Notes: generated by a model not told the origin, from the sequence alone. 64,000 nucleotides of DNA from VYFG01 sp964403545 (GCA_964403545.1 CAYOGN010000022.1:19327-83326), one strand, 5' to 3'; numbered from the stretch's first letter, positions 52,790 through 61,865 are shown. Program-made: numbers and translations.

Positions 52790-54022
52790 TCACTCTCGGG
52801 TATCAACTTTGAGGCCATCAATGGCCTGGGGCAAGCGGGAATTCATCACCCGGTCTCCCGTGCTGAAAGGTGAGCCATCCACAATTATTTGCTGATATCC
52901 ATTGTCATCAATGCGTTGACCGAGGCGGGACACGGTCAGTGCTCGAAGGACGCCTTCTTCGATTCGATAAACCCGATCAGAGCCATACAGCGAATCCGGT
53001 GACAAAGCCACAGCCTGGTCAATGGCCGGTAATTCCATATTGATCTGTACCGTTTTCCCAAGTACCGGCAAGGCTCCTTCTACGGTTCGAAAAAAAGCAT
53101 CTACCCCACCCTGGCCCTGGGCTATACTTGCCGACAGTCGATCCAGTTTCAGTTTCACTGAGCGCCCCGATTCTACCAGGGTAGCGTGCAGGATCTTCCG
53201 GTTGTCGATCACATCCTGCAATCGCGGGACGTAACGACCTGGCACCTGGGCCCGAACTTCGAGCTGGCTGTCATCATACAACTGCACAAGGGGGTTGCCG
53301 GGGTTGATGCGATCTCCACGGGATACCATCACCTTGATCACACGGCCAGTATAGGGTGCATTGACCTCTGTTCGCCCCTGGTCGCGAAGGGACCGGCTGA
53401 GGGCGGCGCGGGCCTTTTCCAGGCGCGCCTGAAATTGCTTCTGGCGGGAACTGAAATCATCAATGGATTGTTGTCGTTGTGTGATTGCAAGCAGTTGTTG
53501 TTGTTCCTGCTGGAGTGCGGTATCCAGCGCCGCTTCGGTGCCCGCGTTGGAACGGACCATGGTTGCTGCTCGTACTACTGCTTTTTTGATCAGGGAAAGT
53601 AAGGCCTTTTCTCGTTCCAGCGATGACTTGTCAGAGGCGTGTCGATTGTGATCACTTTCGATCTGGGCTTCAATTTCAGCAATTTCTGCCTTACGTTGGA
53701 GGATATCGAGGGCTGTGTCAGCGTCATCCAGTCGTACCAGCGGATCGCCCTGATTGACGGCGCTGCCTTCGAGCACGTACACCTCGAGAACATCCGCCGA
53801 AATTCCGGCGCTCAATACACTATTATTGGGGGCCTCAATCTGGCCGAACAGGGTCAGGCCGGGAAAGATGCGTTGTTTGTCGATTACCTGCACACCGACT
53901 ACCGGTACCCGGACAGCCTGTCCACGGGGCTCAGGTTTACCGCGACTGGATTTAAAATATTGATAGGTTCCGATACCCATGGCGAGTATCAATATCGGCA
54001 GGAGGAATTTAGCAATCCGCAT
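52790..54022 (-). CDS. RND efflux periplasmic adaptor (membrane fusion protein)
   Basis: 410 residues. An N-terminal membrane anchor (about 5-22) is followed by the lipoyl/barrel-sandwich halves (VYVLEGSAVNQGDPLVRLD and VNAPYTGRVIKVMVSRGDRINPGNPLVQL) separated by a coiled-coil hairpin of about 120 residues (ILQRKAEIAEIEAQIESD ... RLEKARAALSRSL). First gene of the pump operon. An extended inverted repeat just upstream (54043-54080) probably controls it. Confidence 0.9.
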   Translation of the reverse strand: MRIAKFLLPILILAMGIGTYQYFKSSRGKPEPRGQAVRVPVVGVQVIDKQRIFPGLTLFGQIEAPNNSVLSAGISADVLEVYVLEGSAVNQGDPLVRLDDADTALDILQRKAEIAEIEAQIESDHNRHASDKSSLEREKALLSLIKKAVVRAATMVRSNAGTEAALDTALQQEQQQLLAITQRQQSIDDFSSRQKQFQARLEKARAALSRSLRDQGRTEVNAPYTGRVIKVMVSRGDRINPGNPLVQLYDDSQLEVRAQVPGRYVPRLQDVIDNRKILHATLVESGRSVKLKLDRLSASIAQGQGGVDAFFRTVEGALPVLGKTVQINMELPAIDQAVALSPDSLYGSDRVYRIEEGVLRALTVSRLGQRIDDNGYQQIIVDGSPFSTGDRVMNSRLPQAIDGLKVDTRE

Positions 54023-54042
54023 CGTTAAATCATGTGATTTTT

Positions 54043-54080
54043 GTTGTAAAACATTTCATTGCATTATAATGTTTTACAAC
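54043..54080. promoter_or_regulatory. Long inverted repeat (13+12+13), probable repressor operator for the RND pump
   Basis: GTTGTAAAACATT (54043-54055) and its exact complement AATGTTTTACAAC (54068-54080) are separated by 12 bases. The dyad starts 20 bases before the adaptor start codon and 86 bases before the ThiN-like gene on the other strand. It is typical of TetR- or MarR-type efflux regulators, but no such gene is present in the window. There is no T-run after it, so it is not a terminator. Confidence 0.65.
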
Positions 54081-54166
54081 TCTGAAACTGATTACGTTCC
54101 GGGTTTATTATTATCGAGCGTTATTTCGACCGCAAAAGCAGGCAACTTATTCAAGCATATTATACC

Positions 54167-54781
54167 GTGTCCAGCGACTCTCCCAGCCCCGAAGACTATC
54201 TCAACCAGTTTAATGAAGATGAGCGGGTTTTGCTTGTAGGCCCACTAAACACCGATATCAGTGAAATTACAGAGCCGGTAATTTTTGTCGATGGCGGGTC
54301 AAACTGGCGTCAATATGGTATTGGGATATCCATTGGAGATGGTGATTCGTTTACGGGTGCACTGGATTATCCGTTGGATCCGGAAAAAGATTTTTCAGAC
54401 CTTTCATTTGCCCTCGGGTTGTTGGGCGAGCGATTTTCAGAGATTCAATTGCGCGGATTTCTCGGTGGCCGCCGTGATCATGAGTTGCTTAACCTGGGAG
54501 AGGTGTTTCATTTCCTCAATCAACGACAGACCCGGGTAAAGGTGACATTAAATCAATCTGTTATCGCCTTCAGTGCAGGCCGCTGGCAACTGGAAGTGAA
54601 CGGTACTTTTAGCCTGGTCGTATTTGAGCCTTCGGTAGTTACTCTGTCGGGGCACTGCAAATACCATATTGCAGGTGAATCCACCATCAGGCCCGTTAGT
54701 TCTTATGGTTTAAGCAATGAGGGATATGGCCTGATTTCTGTTTCAACTTCATCACCACTATTTATATTTTTCAATGGTTGA
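54167..54781 (+). CDS. Thiamine pyrophosphokinase-like protein
   Basis: 204 residues, GTG start at 54167. The TPK signatures are all recognisable in order: IFVDGG (38-43), SIGDGDS (where GDxDS binds Mg-ATP), DPEKDFSDLSFAL (substrate-binding Asp, equivalent to DKTD) and GGRRDHELLNL. It probably converts thiamine to thiamine diphosphate, or acts on a related alcohol. The last eight bases overlap aroE. The usual thiamine genes are not next to it. Confidence 0.75.
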   Translation: MSSDSPSPEDYLNQFNEDERVLLVGPLNTDISEITEPVIFVDGGSNWRQYGIGISIGDGDSFTGALDYPLDPEKDFSDLSFALGLLGERFSEIQLRGFLGGRRDHELLNLGEVFHFLNQRQTRVKVTLNQSVIAFSAGRWQLEVNGTFSLVVFEPSVVTLSGHCKYHIAGESTIRPVSSYGLSNEGYGLISVSTSSPLFIFFNG

Positions 54782-55640
54782 ATCTGATTTGTTTGATTTT
54801 CAGGTGCCGAAACGTCAATTTGCAGTCATGGGTAATCCTGTTGCCCATAGTCAATCGCCAATGATTCACCAGTTATTTGCCAGTCAGTTTGAAATTTTGC
54901 TGGAATACAACCGGATTCAGGTGGATCAAGGCGGTTTTGACCAGGCTGTTAGCCACTTTGCTGCTCGCGGTGGTGCGGGTCTCAACATCACGGTACCCTT
55001 TAAAGTGGAGGCGTGGCAACTGTGCCAGCGTCCAGCCAATAATTTATCGGACAGGGCACAGATTTCTCAATCAGTTAATACGCTGAAATTTTGCACCGAC
55101 GGATCGGTGTTCGGGGACAATACGGATGGCGTTGGTATTGTGCGTGATATTCAGAACAATCTGCGATGCAATCTGCGGCAGAAAAAAATTTTGCTGCTGG
55201 GTGCGGGAGGCGCGGTGCGCGGGGTTCTTGATCCGATTTTGCAATGCAAACCCTCGGAGGTGCTGGTGATCAATCGTACCGCGGAGAAAGCCGTGGCCTT
55301 GGCCGATCGTTTTAAAACCCCGGATTTCGCTAAAATCAGTGGTGCCGGAATTGATCATATTAGCGGCTGTTTTGATGTTGTCATCAACGGCACTGCGGCG
55401 AGCCTGGGCGGGGAACTGCCCGCTATCAGTGCCCAATGCATAGGTTCAGAAACCCTGGCTTATGACATGATGTATAGTGATGAGCCTACGCTATTCATGC
55501 AATGGGCGCTCGCACAGGGTGCCAGAGAGGTGAGCGACGGCCTCGGTATGCTGGTGGAGCAGGCGGCAGAATCGTTTTATATCTGGCATGATCGACGGCC
55601 GCAATCAGTGCCGGTAATCAGTTATCTGCGCAAGTCATAG
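54774..55640 (+). CDS. aroE: Shikimate dehydrogenase
   Basis: 288 residues. GNPVAHSQSPMIH at 22-34 (shikimate binding), NITVPFKVEA with the catalytic Lys, and the Rossmann loop LLLGAGGAVRGV for NADP are intact. It has an extra N-terminal stretch of about 16 residues before the usual FAVMGNP start; an internal start at the second Met is possible. Reduces 3-dehydroshikimate. Overlaps the TPK-like gene by 8 bases. Confidence 0.9.
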   Translation: MVESDLFDFQVPKRQFAVMGNPVAHSQSPMIHQLFASQFEILLEYNRIQVDQGGFDQAVSHFAARGGAGLNITVPFKVEAWQLCQRPANNLSDRAQISQSVNTLKFCTDGSVFGDNTDGVGIVRDIQNNLRCNLRQKKILLLGAGGAVRGVLDPILQCKPSEVLVINRTAEKAVALADRFKTPDFAKISGAGIDHISGCFDVVINGTAASLGGELPAISAQCIGSETLAYDMMYSDEPTLFMQWALAQGAREVSDGLGMLVEQAAESFYIWHDRRPQSVPVISYLRKS

Positions 55641-55712
55641 CTGGTGACAACAGCCATTGAACGATGTGACCATTAACATTCTGAAAATTTTCCTTGTTGA
55701 GAAAGCACTAAT

Positions 55713-56621
55713 ATGGCAACCGATTTTACTGAAACCCTGGTAATAGCGATTTCATCGCGTGCCCTGTTTGATCTCGAGCAAAGTCATAAGGTCTATGTTG
55801 AGCAGGGCATAGAGGAATATTGCCGCTATCAGATTGAGCGTGAAACAGAAATTCTCAAGCCGGGTGTCGCTTTTTCCATGGTTAAAAAATTCCTTGCACT
55901 GGAGCAAAACATCGCCGGAAAAGATGATTTGCAGAAAGTTGAAATCGTATTGATTTCCCGTAACAGCGCTGATACAGGCCTCCGGGTGTTCAATTCCATT
56001 GAGCACTATGGGCTGGCAATCAGTCGCGCTGCCTTTACCGGCGGAGAAACTCCCTATCAGTATGTACAGCCTTTTGCCGCCGACCTGTTCTTGTCCGCTG
56101 ATCCCGAAGATGTTGCCAGCGCCCTGGAAATTGGCATTGCCGCAGCCACGATTCTGCCCTCGAAGATTGATCATTCACATTCCGACCGTCTCAAGATTGC
56201 TTTCGATGGTGATGCGGTATTGTTTTCCGATGCCGCTGAACAGGTTTATCAAAAACAGGGTCTACAGGAATTTACCGATTCAGAGAAGAAAGCAGCCAAT
56301 GACCCATTGCCTGGAGGTCCGTTCAAACCAGTGCTCGCCGCCCTGCATCGGATACAAAATACATTCCCGTCAGACCAGTCGCCCATCCGTACCGCCCTGA
56401 TTACCGCCCGCGCTGCACCCGCTCATGAGCGGGTGATTCGAACTTTGCGTGCCTGGGATGTTCGAATTGATGAGAGTTTCTTTCTCGGAGGAATGGATAA
56501 GGGAGAATTCCTTAAAACCTTTGGTGCCGATATTTTCTTTGATGATCAAAGCGGTCATTGCGATTCGGCACGTCAGCATGTTCCCACCGGCCATGTGCCT
56601 CATGGGATCAGTAACCGTTAG
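55713..56621 (+). CDS. Cytosolic 5'-nucleotidase (PF06189 family)
   Basis: 302 residues. ETLVIAISSRALFDLE (N-terminal nucleotidase motif; SSRALFD is diagnostic), KIAFDGDAVLFSDAAE (HAD-type nucleophile Asp) and FFDDQSGHC at the C-terminus identify the prokaryotic relatives of cytosolic 5'-nucleotidase IA. Removes phosphate from nucleoside monophosphates. Downstream of aroE on the same strand. Confidence 0.85.
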   Translation: MATDFTETLVIAISSRALFDLEQSHKVYVEQGIEEYCRYQIERETEILKPGVAFSMVKKFLALEQNIAGKDDLQKVEIVLISRNSADTGLRVFNSIEHYGLAISRAAFTGGETPYQYVQPFAADLFLSADPEDVASALEIGIAAATILPSKIDHSHSDRLKIAFDGDAVLFSDAAEQVYQKQGLQEFTDSEKKAANDPLPGGPFKPVLAALHRIQNTFPSDQSPIRTALITARAAPAHERVIRTLRAWDVRIDESFFLGGMDKGEFLKTFGADIFFDDQSGHCDSARQHVPTGHVPHGISNR

Positions 56622-56680
56622 AGCATGAAAAACTGTTCGTGAATAGCCCATGCGCCCCGGTTAACCTGCACTGTGAACAG

Positions 56681-56704
56681 GAACGGAGTGAAATGGCTCC
56701 GTTC
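56681..56704. terminator. Hairpin between convergent nucleotidase and lysA genes
   Basis: GAACGGAG/CTCCGTTC (8-bp stem, 8-base loop) directly after the lysA stop. There is no run of T on either side, so it is a weak bidirectional terminator candidate at best. Confidence 0.35.
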
Positions 56705-56705
56705 G

Positions 56706-57977
56706 TTACGTCGCTTCCCCGGGGTTTGGCAAACAATGCTCTCCTTCGTACAGTTTTTCCAGGCTCTCGCGCTCCCGTACAATATAAAACTGATCGCCAT
56801 CCACCATGACTTCAGCTGGTCGTGGTCTGGCATTATAGTTCGATGCCATCACAGCGGCGTATGCGCCTGAGGTCCGAACCGCGAGCAAGTCATTCTCTGC
56901 CACCCGTAAAGAGCGCTCTTTGCCAAGAAAATCACCGCTCTCACAAATGGGCCCAACCACATCATATACCCCTTCTTCCGCTTCGCTGCGGGCATTGACT
57001 GCAATGATTTCCTGATAGGCCTGATACAGCGCAGGCCGGATCAGATCATTCATTCCCGCATCAACGATGCAAAAATTGTTGCTGCCAGTTGATTTAAGAA
57101 AATTAACCCGGGTCAGCAATATGCCTGCATTACCGACGATGGCCCGGCCGGGTTCTATTGTGATGGTCAGGGAGATAGCTTTTCGACGTAATTGCTGGTG
57201 TAATATTTCCCAGTATTCCGCTGGACTGGGCGGGGTTTCTTGCCGATAGCGAACCCCGAGCCCACCGCCAAAATCTATATGGTCAAGGCGGATGCCAGAG
57301 GATGCAAGCTCATCAACGAAATCGAGCATCTTGCCCAGGGCATCATTAAAAGGACCCAGTTCGGTTAGCTGGGATCCGATATGGCTGGCTACACCGCTTA
57401 CTCTGATATTGGAATCAGCCGCTGCCTGTTGATAAACCTGCATGGCCACAGAAACGGGTAATCCAAACTTGTTCTGGTGCAGGCCGGTTGAAATGTAGGG
57501 ATGGGTTTTGGCATCGACATCCGGATTGATCCGGATTGAAATTGGCGCAATCTTACCCAGCCTGGCGGCGATTGCGCTGATGTGATCCAGTTCTCCGCTG
57601 GATTCTATATTGAAGCATTTGACCCCGGCAATCAGCGCTTCTTCCAGCTCCCAGTCCTGTTTGCATACGCCGGAAAACACAGTTTTGCCCGGATCGCCCC
57701 CTGCGGCAATGACCCGGCGAAGTTCACCACCTGATACGATATCAAAGCCCGATCCGAGACGTGCCAGCAGCTCCAGTACGGCCAGATTGCCATTGGCTTT
57801 AACCGCGTAGCATACCAGGTGAGGATAGCTTCCAATGGCATCGTCAAACGCATGCCAGTGACGTTCCAGAGTTGCTCTTGAATAGATATAGCAGGGCGTA
57901 CCCACTTCGCCGGCAATATCGGAAACCGGAACCTGTTCAGCGAACAGGAACCCATTCTGGTACTGAAAATGGTCCAT
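56706..57977 (-). CDS. lysA: Diaminopimelate decarboxylase
   Basis: 423 residues. PLP lysine in CYAVKANGN (about 55-63), the GSGFDIVSGGEL segment, IDFGGGLGVRY (phosphate-binding), EPGRAIV and PICESGDFLG are all in place. Last step of lysine synthesis. Followed upstream by lptM and argH in the common lptM-lysA arrangement of gammaproteobacteria. Confidence 0.95.
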   Translation of the reverse strand: MDHFQYQNGFLFAEQVPVSDIAGEVGTPCYIYSRATLERHWHAFDDAIGSYPHLVCYAVKANGNLAVLELLARLGSGFDIVSGGELRRVIAAGGDPGKTVFSGVCKQDWELEEALIAGVKCFNIESSGELDHISAIAARLGKIAPISIRINPDVDAKTHPYISTGLHQNKFGLPVSVAMQVYQQAAADSNIRVSGVASHIGSQLTELGPFNDALGKMLDFVDELASSGIRLDHIDFGGGLGVRYRQETPPSPAEYWEILHQQLRRKAISLTITIEPGRAIVGNAGILLTRVNFLKSTGSNNFCIVDAGMNDLIRPALYQAYQEIIAVNARSEAEEGVYDVVGPICESGDFLGKERSLRVAENDLLAVRTSGAYAAVMASNYNARPRPAEVMVDGDQFYIVRERESLEKLYEGEHCLPNPGEAT

Positions 57978-58036
57978 AGAATACCGGGGGCCTGCGCCCG
58001 ATCAGTCAGTCAGGATAGAGTGCCTGGCGAGAAGGT

Positions 58037-58213
58037 TCAGGTGCTATCTTCGCTACTTTCTTCGCTACTTTCTTCGATACTCTGTTCAGTTTCCTGATCG
58101 ACCGCTTGACCAGCATCACTGCCAGGGAGAAATAGTGGTCCTTTCTGCCCGCATGCGCTCAACAGGAACAAACAGGCGATTGGTACCAGAAACAGTTTGT
58201 CAAGATTTTTCAT
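58037..58213 (-). CDS. lptM: LPS-assembly lipoprotein LptM (YifL)
   Basis: 58 residues read directly from the sequence. Signal peptide with lipobox LLSAC (Cys21), immediately followed by GQKGPLFLP, the exact YifL/LptM motif, then a disordered tail ending in a tandem EESS repeat encoded by 12-bp tandem repeats. LptM helps the LptDE translocon mature by assisting disulfide formation. Located between argH and lysA as in other gammaproteobacteria. No clear Shine-Dalgarno precedes the ATG. Confidence 0.9.
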   Translation of the reverse strand: MKNLDKLFLVPIACLFLLSACGQKGPLFLPGSDAGQAVDQETEQSIEESSEESSEDST

Positions 58214-58221
58214 ATCGGTTT

Positions 58222-58266
58222 ATTACTACACGTTTCAATACTACAGGTTTTAATACTACAGGTTTG
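58222..58266. repeat. Three 15-bp tandem repeats in the lptM leader
   Basis: Units at 58222-58236, 58237-58251 (AATACTACAGGTTTT) and 58252-58266 (AATACTACAGGTTTG); the last two differ in one base and the first in about three. They lie 5' to lptM, just after the argH stop, and occupy the place where a ribosome binding site would be expected. Confidence 0.7.
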
Positions 58267-58292
58267 TGCTTCACTCGTTCAGGGGCAAGGTT

Positions 58293-59684
58293 TCAACTTT
58301 GGCGATCTGCGAGCAGACGACTTGCGTTGTCAGCCGCAATTTTAACCTGTGCCGGGGCAGTAGCACCAATATGATTTCGAGAATTTACCGATCCTTCCAA
58401 CGTTAACACATCAAATACATCGGCATCAATTGCGGGGCAGAACTGCTGTAACAGGGATAGTGGAAATTGATCAAGGCTAAGCCGATCAGCCACTGCACAG
58501 GCGACTACTTTCCCCACGATTTCATGGGAATCGCGAAAAGCTACACCTTTACCAACCAGGTAATCGGCAAGGTCGGTGGCGGTTGAATGTCCCTTCAGGG
58601 CGGCCCGATACATTGCATCGCGATTAAACCCGATCTGGCCGAACATTGCAGCAAATACCTGTAGACACAATACCACCGTATCAAGGGTGTCAAACATCGG
58701 CTCCTTGTCCTCCTGATTGTCGCGATTGTAGGCCAATGGCTGGCCTTTCATCAGCATCAATAAAGTCATCAGGTTCCCAGTTACACGGCCACACTTGCCC
58801 CGGGTCAGTTCGGCTACATCAGGGTTTTTCTTCTGTGGCATGATGCTGGACCCGGTAGAAAAGGCGTCCCCGAGATCGACAAAGCCAAACCCATCCGAGG
58901 ACCATAATATCAGTTCCTCGGAAATTCTCGAAAGATGCACCATCAGTAGCGCAGCATGGGCATTGAATTCAATCACAAAATCACGATCAGAAACTGCATC
59001 CAGGCTGTTTCGCGCCACCGATTCGAAGCCCAGTTCGGCGGCGGTCATCTGGCGGTCGATGGGATAGCTTGTGCCTGCCAGTGCAGCGCAGCCCAGTGGA
59101 GAAATCACTATTCGCTTTCGGCAATCCATCAGTCGTTCGTAGTCCCGCTGCAGCATTTCATTCCATGCCAGCAGATGATGCCCGAGGGTGACTGGCTGCG
59201 CACTTTGCATATGGGTGTAGCCTGGCATGATACTATCTGCTTCTCTGGCGGCAAGATCAATCAGGGCTCGTTGTAACGAAGTCAGAACGTTGCATAGCTG
59301 GTCCAATTCATCGCGCAGATATAATCGCATATCGGTCGCCACCTGGTCGTTTCTCGAACGCCCGGTGTGTAACCTCTTTCCTGCATCACCGATGCGTTCG
59401 GTTAATGCCGCTTCAATGTTCATATGCACATCTTCCAGCGTGTTGGACCACTGGAATTTATCGTCGTCTATTTCCGATTCGATATTTTTAAGGCCGACTT
59501 CGATAGCAGCAAAATCCTGCTCACTCAGTACTCCCTGTTGGCACAGCATTCGGGCATGGGCTATGGATCCCCTGATGTCCTGACGGTACATTCGACAGTC
59601 AAAGTCAACCGATGCTGAAAAGGCTTCCATGAGGGCATCGGTTGACCCGCTGAAGCGTCCGCCCCACAGTTTTTTATGTTTCAT
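58293..59684 (-). CDS. argH: Argininosuccinate lyase
   Basis: 463 residues, normal length. GGRFSGSTDALMEAFSASVDFD at the N-terminus, TGRSRNDQVATD and the superfamily signature GSSIMPQKKNPD are intact. Makes arginine from argininosuccinate. Divergent from algZ, as in Pseudomonas. Confidence 0.95.
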   Translation of the reverse strand: MKHKKLWGGRFSGSTDALMEAFSASVDFDCRMYRQDIRGSIAHARMLCQQGVLSEQDFAAIEVGLKNIESEIDDDKFQWSNTLEDVHMNIEAALTERIGDAGKRLHTGRSRNDQVATDMRLYLRDELDQLCNVLTSLQRALIDLAAREADSIMPGYTHMQSAQPVTLGHHLLAWNEMLQRDYERLMDCRKRIVISPLGCAALAGTSYPIDRQMTAAELGFESVARNSLDAVSDRDFVIEFNAHAALLMVHLSRISEELILWSSDGFGFVDLGDAFSTGSSIMPQKKNPDVAELTRGKCGRVTGNLMTLLMLMKGQPLAYNRDNQEDKEPMFDTLDTVVLCLQVFAAMFGQIGFNRDAMYRAALKGHSTATDLADYLVGKGVAFRDSHEIVGKVVACAVADRLSLDQFPLSLLQQFCPAIDADVFDVLTLEGSVNSRNHIGATAPAQVKIAADNASRLLADRQS

Positions 59685-60055
59685 AATTAGTGTTGAAAAA
59701 AGTGGGGTAATTCATTTTTCCGCTTTTTTTTTGGTTGGAAATACTGTTCAACTGGAAAAATATACCTTTCGTCTGAAATATTTGATTATTGCTTCACAAC
59801 ATAGTTTACTTGCGTTGTGGACGGGACAAACGGTCCACTAGTCGGGTCTTTACCCCCCTTTAGCAGAACCCCCATTCTGTTTGGCCCGATCAACTTATTA
59901 TACTCTCCTGTTTTGCAGGGGAGTATTTTTTTTCTCCAAAGAAACTTATCCCCGCTGCCTCGGTAAGTCCGATAGATGGGAGGTGTTCTCTAAAGGAACC
60001 CGCACGGGTCAAAGCTCGGTTAGAATAAAGCTATTCGTTCCAGTGTGCCAGCTTC
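59685..60055 (+). promoter_or_regulatory. argH-algZ divergent region / long algZ leader
   Basis: 371 bases without a gene. It contains a 6-bp hairpin GTGGAC/GTCCAC (59817-59838) and a strong rightward intrinsic terminator (59900-59933, listed separately). Transcripts toward algZ that begin upstream of 59900 would meet this terminator before reaching the gene, unless the promoter lies after it. The region may encode a small RNA or an attenuator. Confidence 0.55.
59900..59933 (+). terminator. Intrinsic terminator in the algZ leader
   Basis: An 11-bp stem (59900-59910 with 59916-59926; one G-T pair) with a TTTTG loop is followed by a run of eight T residues (59926-59933). On the plus strand this is a textbook Rho-independent terminator. 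No coding gene ends before it on this strand: argH reads the other way. It therefore ends either a small RNA or a controlled algZ leader. Confidence 0.75.
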
Positions 60056-61093
60056 TTGCCCAATAACCATTTTCAACTGGATTTTCGCCATTGGCGTTTT
60101 CCCATACGTTTTTCCTTTGCGTCTATACTGACGCTAATAGCGGTGTGGCTGATTAAGTTTGGTACTGATTTAAGCTCCATTATTGTTTATGAGCAGCTGA
60201 TCAGTCATGTGTTACTCGTGGTGGCATTTGTTGCCATTTCGCTATTTTTCCTCAATTTCTTTAACGACATTTTGATGCAGATGAGAGCCACCGCAGGCAT
60301 GTTTTTCGGTTGGGGTATCATTGTTCTGGTTGCTGTCGGGCTCTATGTCGCCGCTTTTCTTTATATCGAGCCGACTGGTTCATCCGGAAAATTACTTTAT
60401 TTGAAGTATATCGATACAGATGCTGCCGGTATGTTAGTGATGCTTGTGCTATTGGTCGGATTGCCTGTTTTCTGGATTGAAAAAGAGATTTTTTCGATTC
60501 AGGCCATGGTCAGAACCTCTGAGATGACGTTGTTTTCGAATCTTGGTTTTCGTATCCGCCCGCATTTTCTGTTTAACACGCTTAACAGCGTGGCACACCT
60601 GATCAGTCTGCATCCAGCAAGGGCAGAAAAAGCATTATATAATCTGGCAGATGTCTTCCGGGTCGTAATGGCAGACAAGCGGGAACTGGTCCCGATGAAG
60701 GCCGAGCTTGATCTTGCTGACAAGTACCTGTACCTTGAAAAGACCAGGTTAGGTGAACGGCTCAAGGTTGCAAGCAGAATCGATCGGGAATCACTTGGCA
60801 TCATGGTTCCAGTATTGTTGTTACAACCGCTATTGGAAAATGCGGTTTATCATGGTATTGAAACCAGATTTAAAGGAGGCACCATTAACCTGAGTATTCA
60901 GGTGGTGAACAATCAGTTGCTGATACAGGTAACCAACCCGTTACCTGAAGGCAGCATCAAAAGGGGTGGCGGAAACAAAGTGGCCCAGGAAAATTTACGC
61001 GACAGAATTTATAGAACTTTTGGAAGCAGCGGTACTTTTGATGCCCATGAAGCGGATGATCGCTATGTTGTGACGATCAGACTTCCCCTTTAG
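60056..61093 (+). CDS. algZ: AlgZ/FimS-like sensor histidine kinase (LytS type)
   Basis: 345 residues with a TTG start at 60056 as best guess. Four membrane segments (about 20-36, 50-70, 83-104, 122-140), then a His_kinase (PF06580) domain with RIRPHFLFNTLNS (His170) and the ATP-binding LLENAVYHGIE. It stands upstream of an AlgR-type regulator and downstream of argH, the same order as in Pseudomonas aeruginosa. In that organism the pair governs twitching motility, alginate and other surface traits. Fifteen bases separate it from algR. Confidence 0.88.
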   Translation: MPNNHFQLDFRHWRFPIRFSFASILTLIAVWLIKFGTDLSSIIVYEQLISHVLLVVAFVAISLFFLNFFNDILMQMRATAGMFFGWGIIVLVAVGLYVAAFLYIEPTGSSGKLLYLKYIDTDAAGMLVMLVLLVGLPVFWIEKEIFSIQAMVRTSEMTLFSNLGFRIRPHFLFNTLNSVAHLISLHPARAEKALYNLADVFRVVMADKRELVPMKAELDLADKYLYLEKTRLGERLKVASRIDRESLGIMVPVLLLQPLLENAVYHGIETRFKGGTINLSIQVVNNQLLIQVTNPLPEGSIKRGGGNKVAQENLRDRIYRTFGSSGTFDAHEADDRYVVTIRLPL

Positions 61094-61108
61094 TAACCTT
61101 GAAATAAT

Positions 61109-61843
61109 ATGAAGTACCTGGTAATTGATGATGAGTTTCTGGCCCGTGCAAGGTTGCGGGAGCTATTGCTCAGAATTGAGCCCGGAGCCGACATAGTTGA
61201 GGCAGAAAATGGCCAGCAGGCCATTGAGTTATGTGAGAAACACCAGCCAGACTATGCCCTGGTTGATATCAGAATGCCCGGGATTAGTGGTATTGAGCTG
61301 GTTTACCATCTGTCAGCACTGGAACACTCTCCAGCGGTTATTTTCACCACTGCCTACAGCGAGTACGCCCTCGAAGCCTTTGACGCTAACGCCATTGACT
61401 ATCTGCTCAAACCGGTACAGATCGACCGACTGAAACGGGCGCTGCATAAAGCCGATCCCATTACCAAGTTGCAGTCGGATTCGTTAAAGGAAACCACTCG
61501 CAACATGCATATTTCAATCAATCAGAAGGGAAAAATCAGATTGGTGGCAATATCGGATATTTGTTATGCCAAAGCAGAAAACAAATATATACTGGTAAAA
61601 ACCGCCAAGGACGAGTATCTGATGAATGATACGCTGAATAATCTTGAGCGGGAACTGGGGGGTAAATTTATTCGGGTACATCGAAATGCGGTGATATCCA
61701 TCGATCATTTAAAAGGACTCGAAAGAAATGACGATGGCCAGTGGTGCGTATTTTTCCATGGCATTGACGACAAGGTCGAAATCAGTCGCCGTCAGACGCC
61801 TGTTATTCGCGGATGGCTGAAGCATCGCCCCCTGTCGGAATAA
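61109..61843 (+). CDS. algR: AlgR-like LytTR response regulator
   Basis: 244 residues. Receiver domain about 1-120 (Asp53 phosphoacceptor in LVDIRMPG, Lys in LLKPVQ), then a LytTR DNA-binding domain (about 135-240) with ICYAKAENKYILVKT and FIRVHRNAVISIDHLKGL. Cognate partner of the AlgZ-like kinase. The hemC gene that usually follows in Pseudomonas is not present here; the next gene points the other way. Confidence 0.92.
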   Translation: MKYLVIDDEFLARARLRELLLRIEPGADIVEAENGQQAIELCEKHQPDYALVDIRMPGISGIELVYHLSALEHSPAVIFTTAYSEYALEAFDANAIDYLLKPVQIDRLKRALHKADPITKLQSDSLKETTRNMHISINQKGKIRLVAISDICYAKAENKYILVKTAKDEYLMNDTLNNLERELGGKFIRVHRNAVISIDHLKGLERNDDGQWCVFFHGIDDKVEISRRQTPVIRGWLKHRPLSE

Positions 61844-61865
61844 AACACCAAAGCAATTTGTTTTA

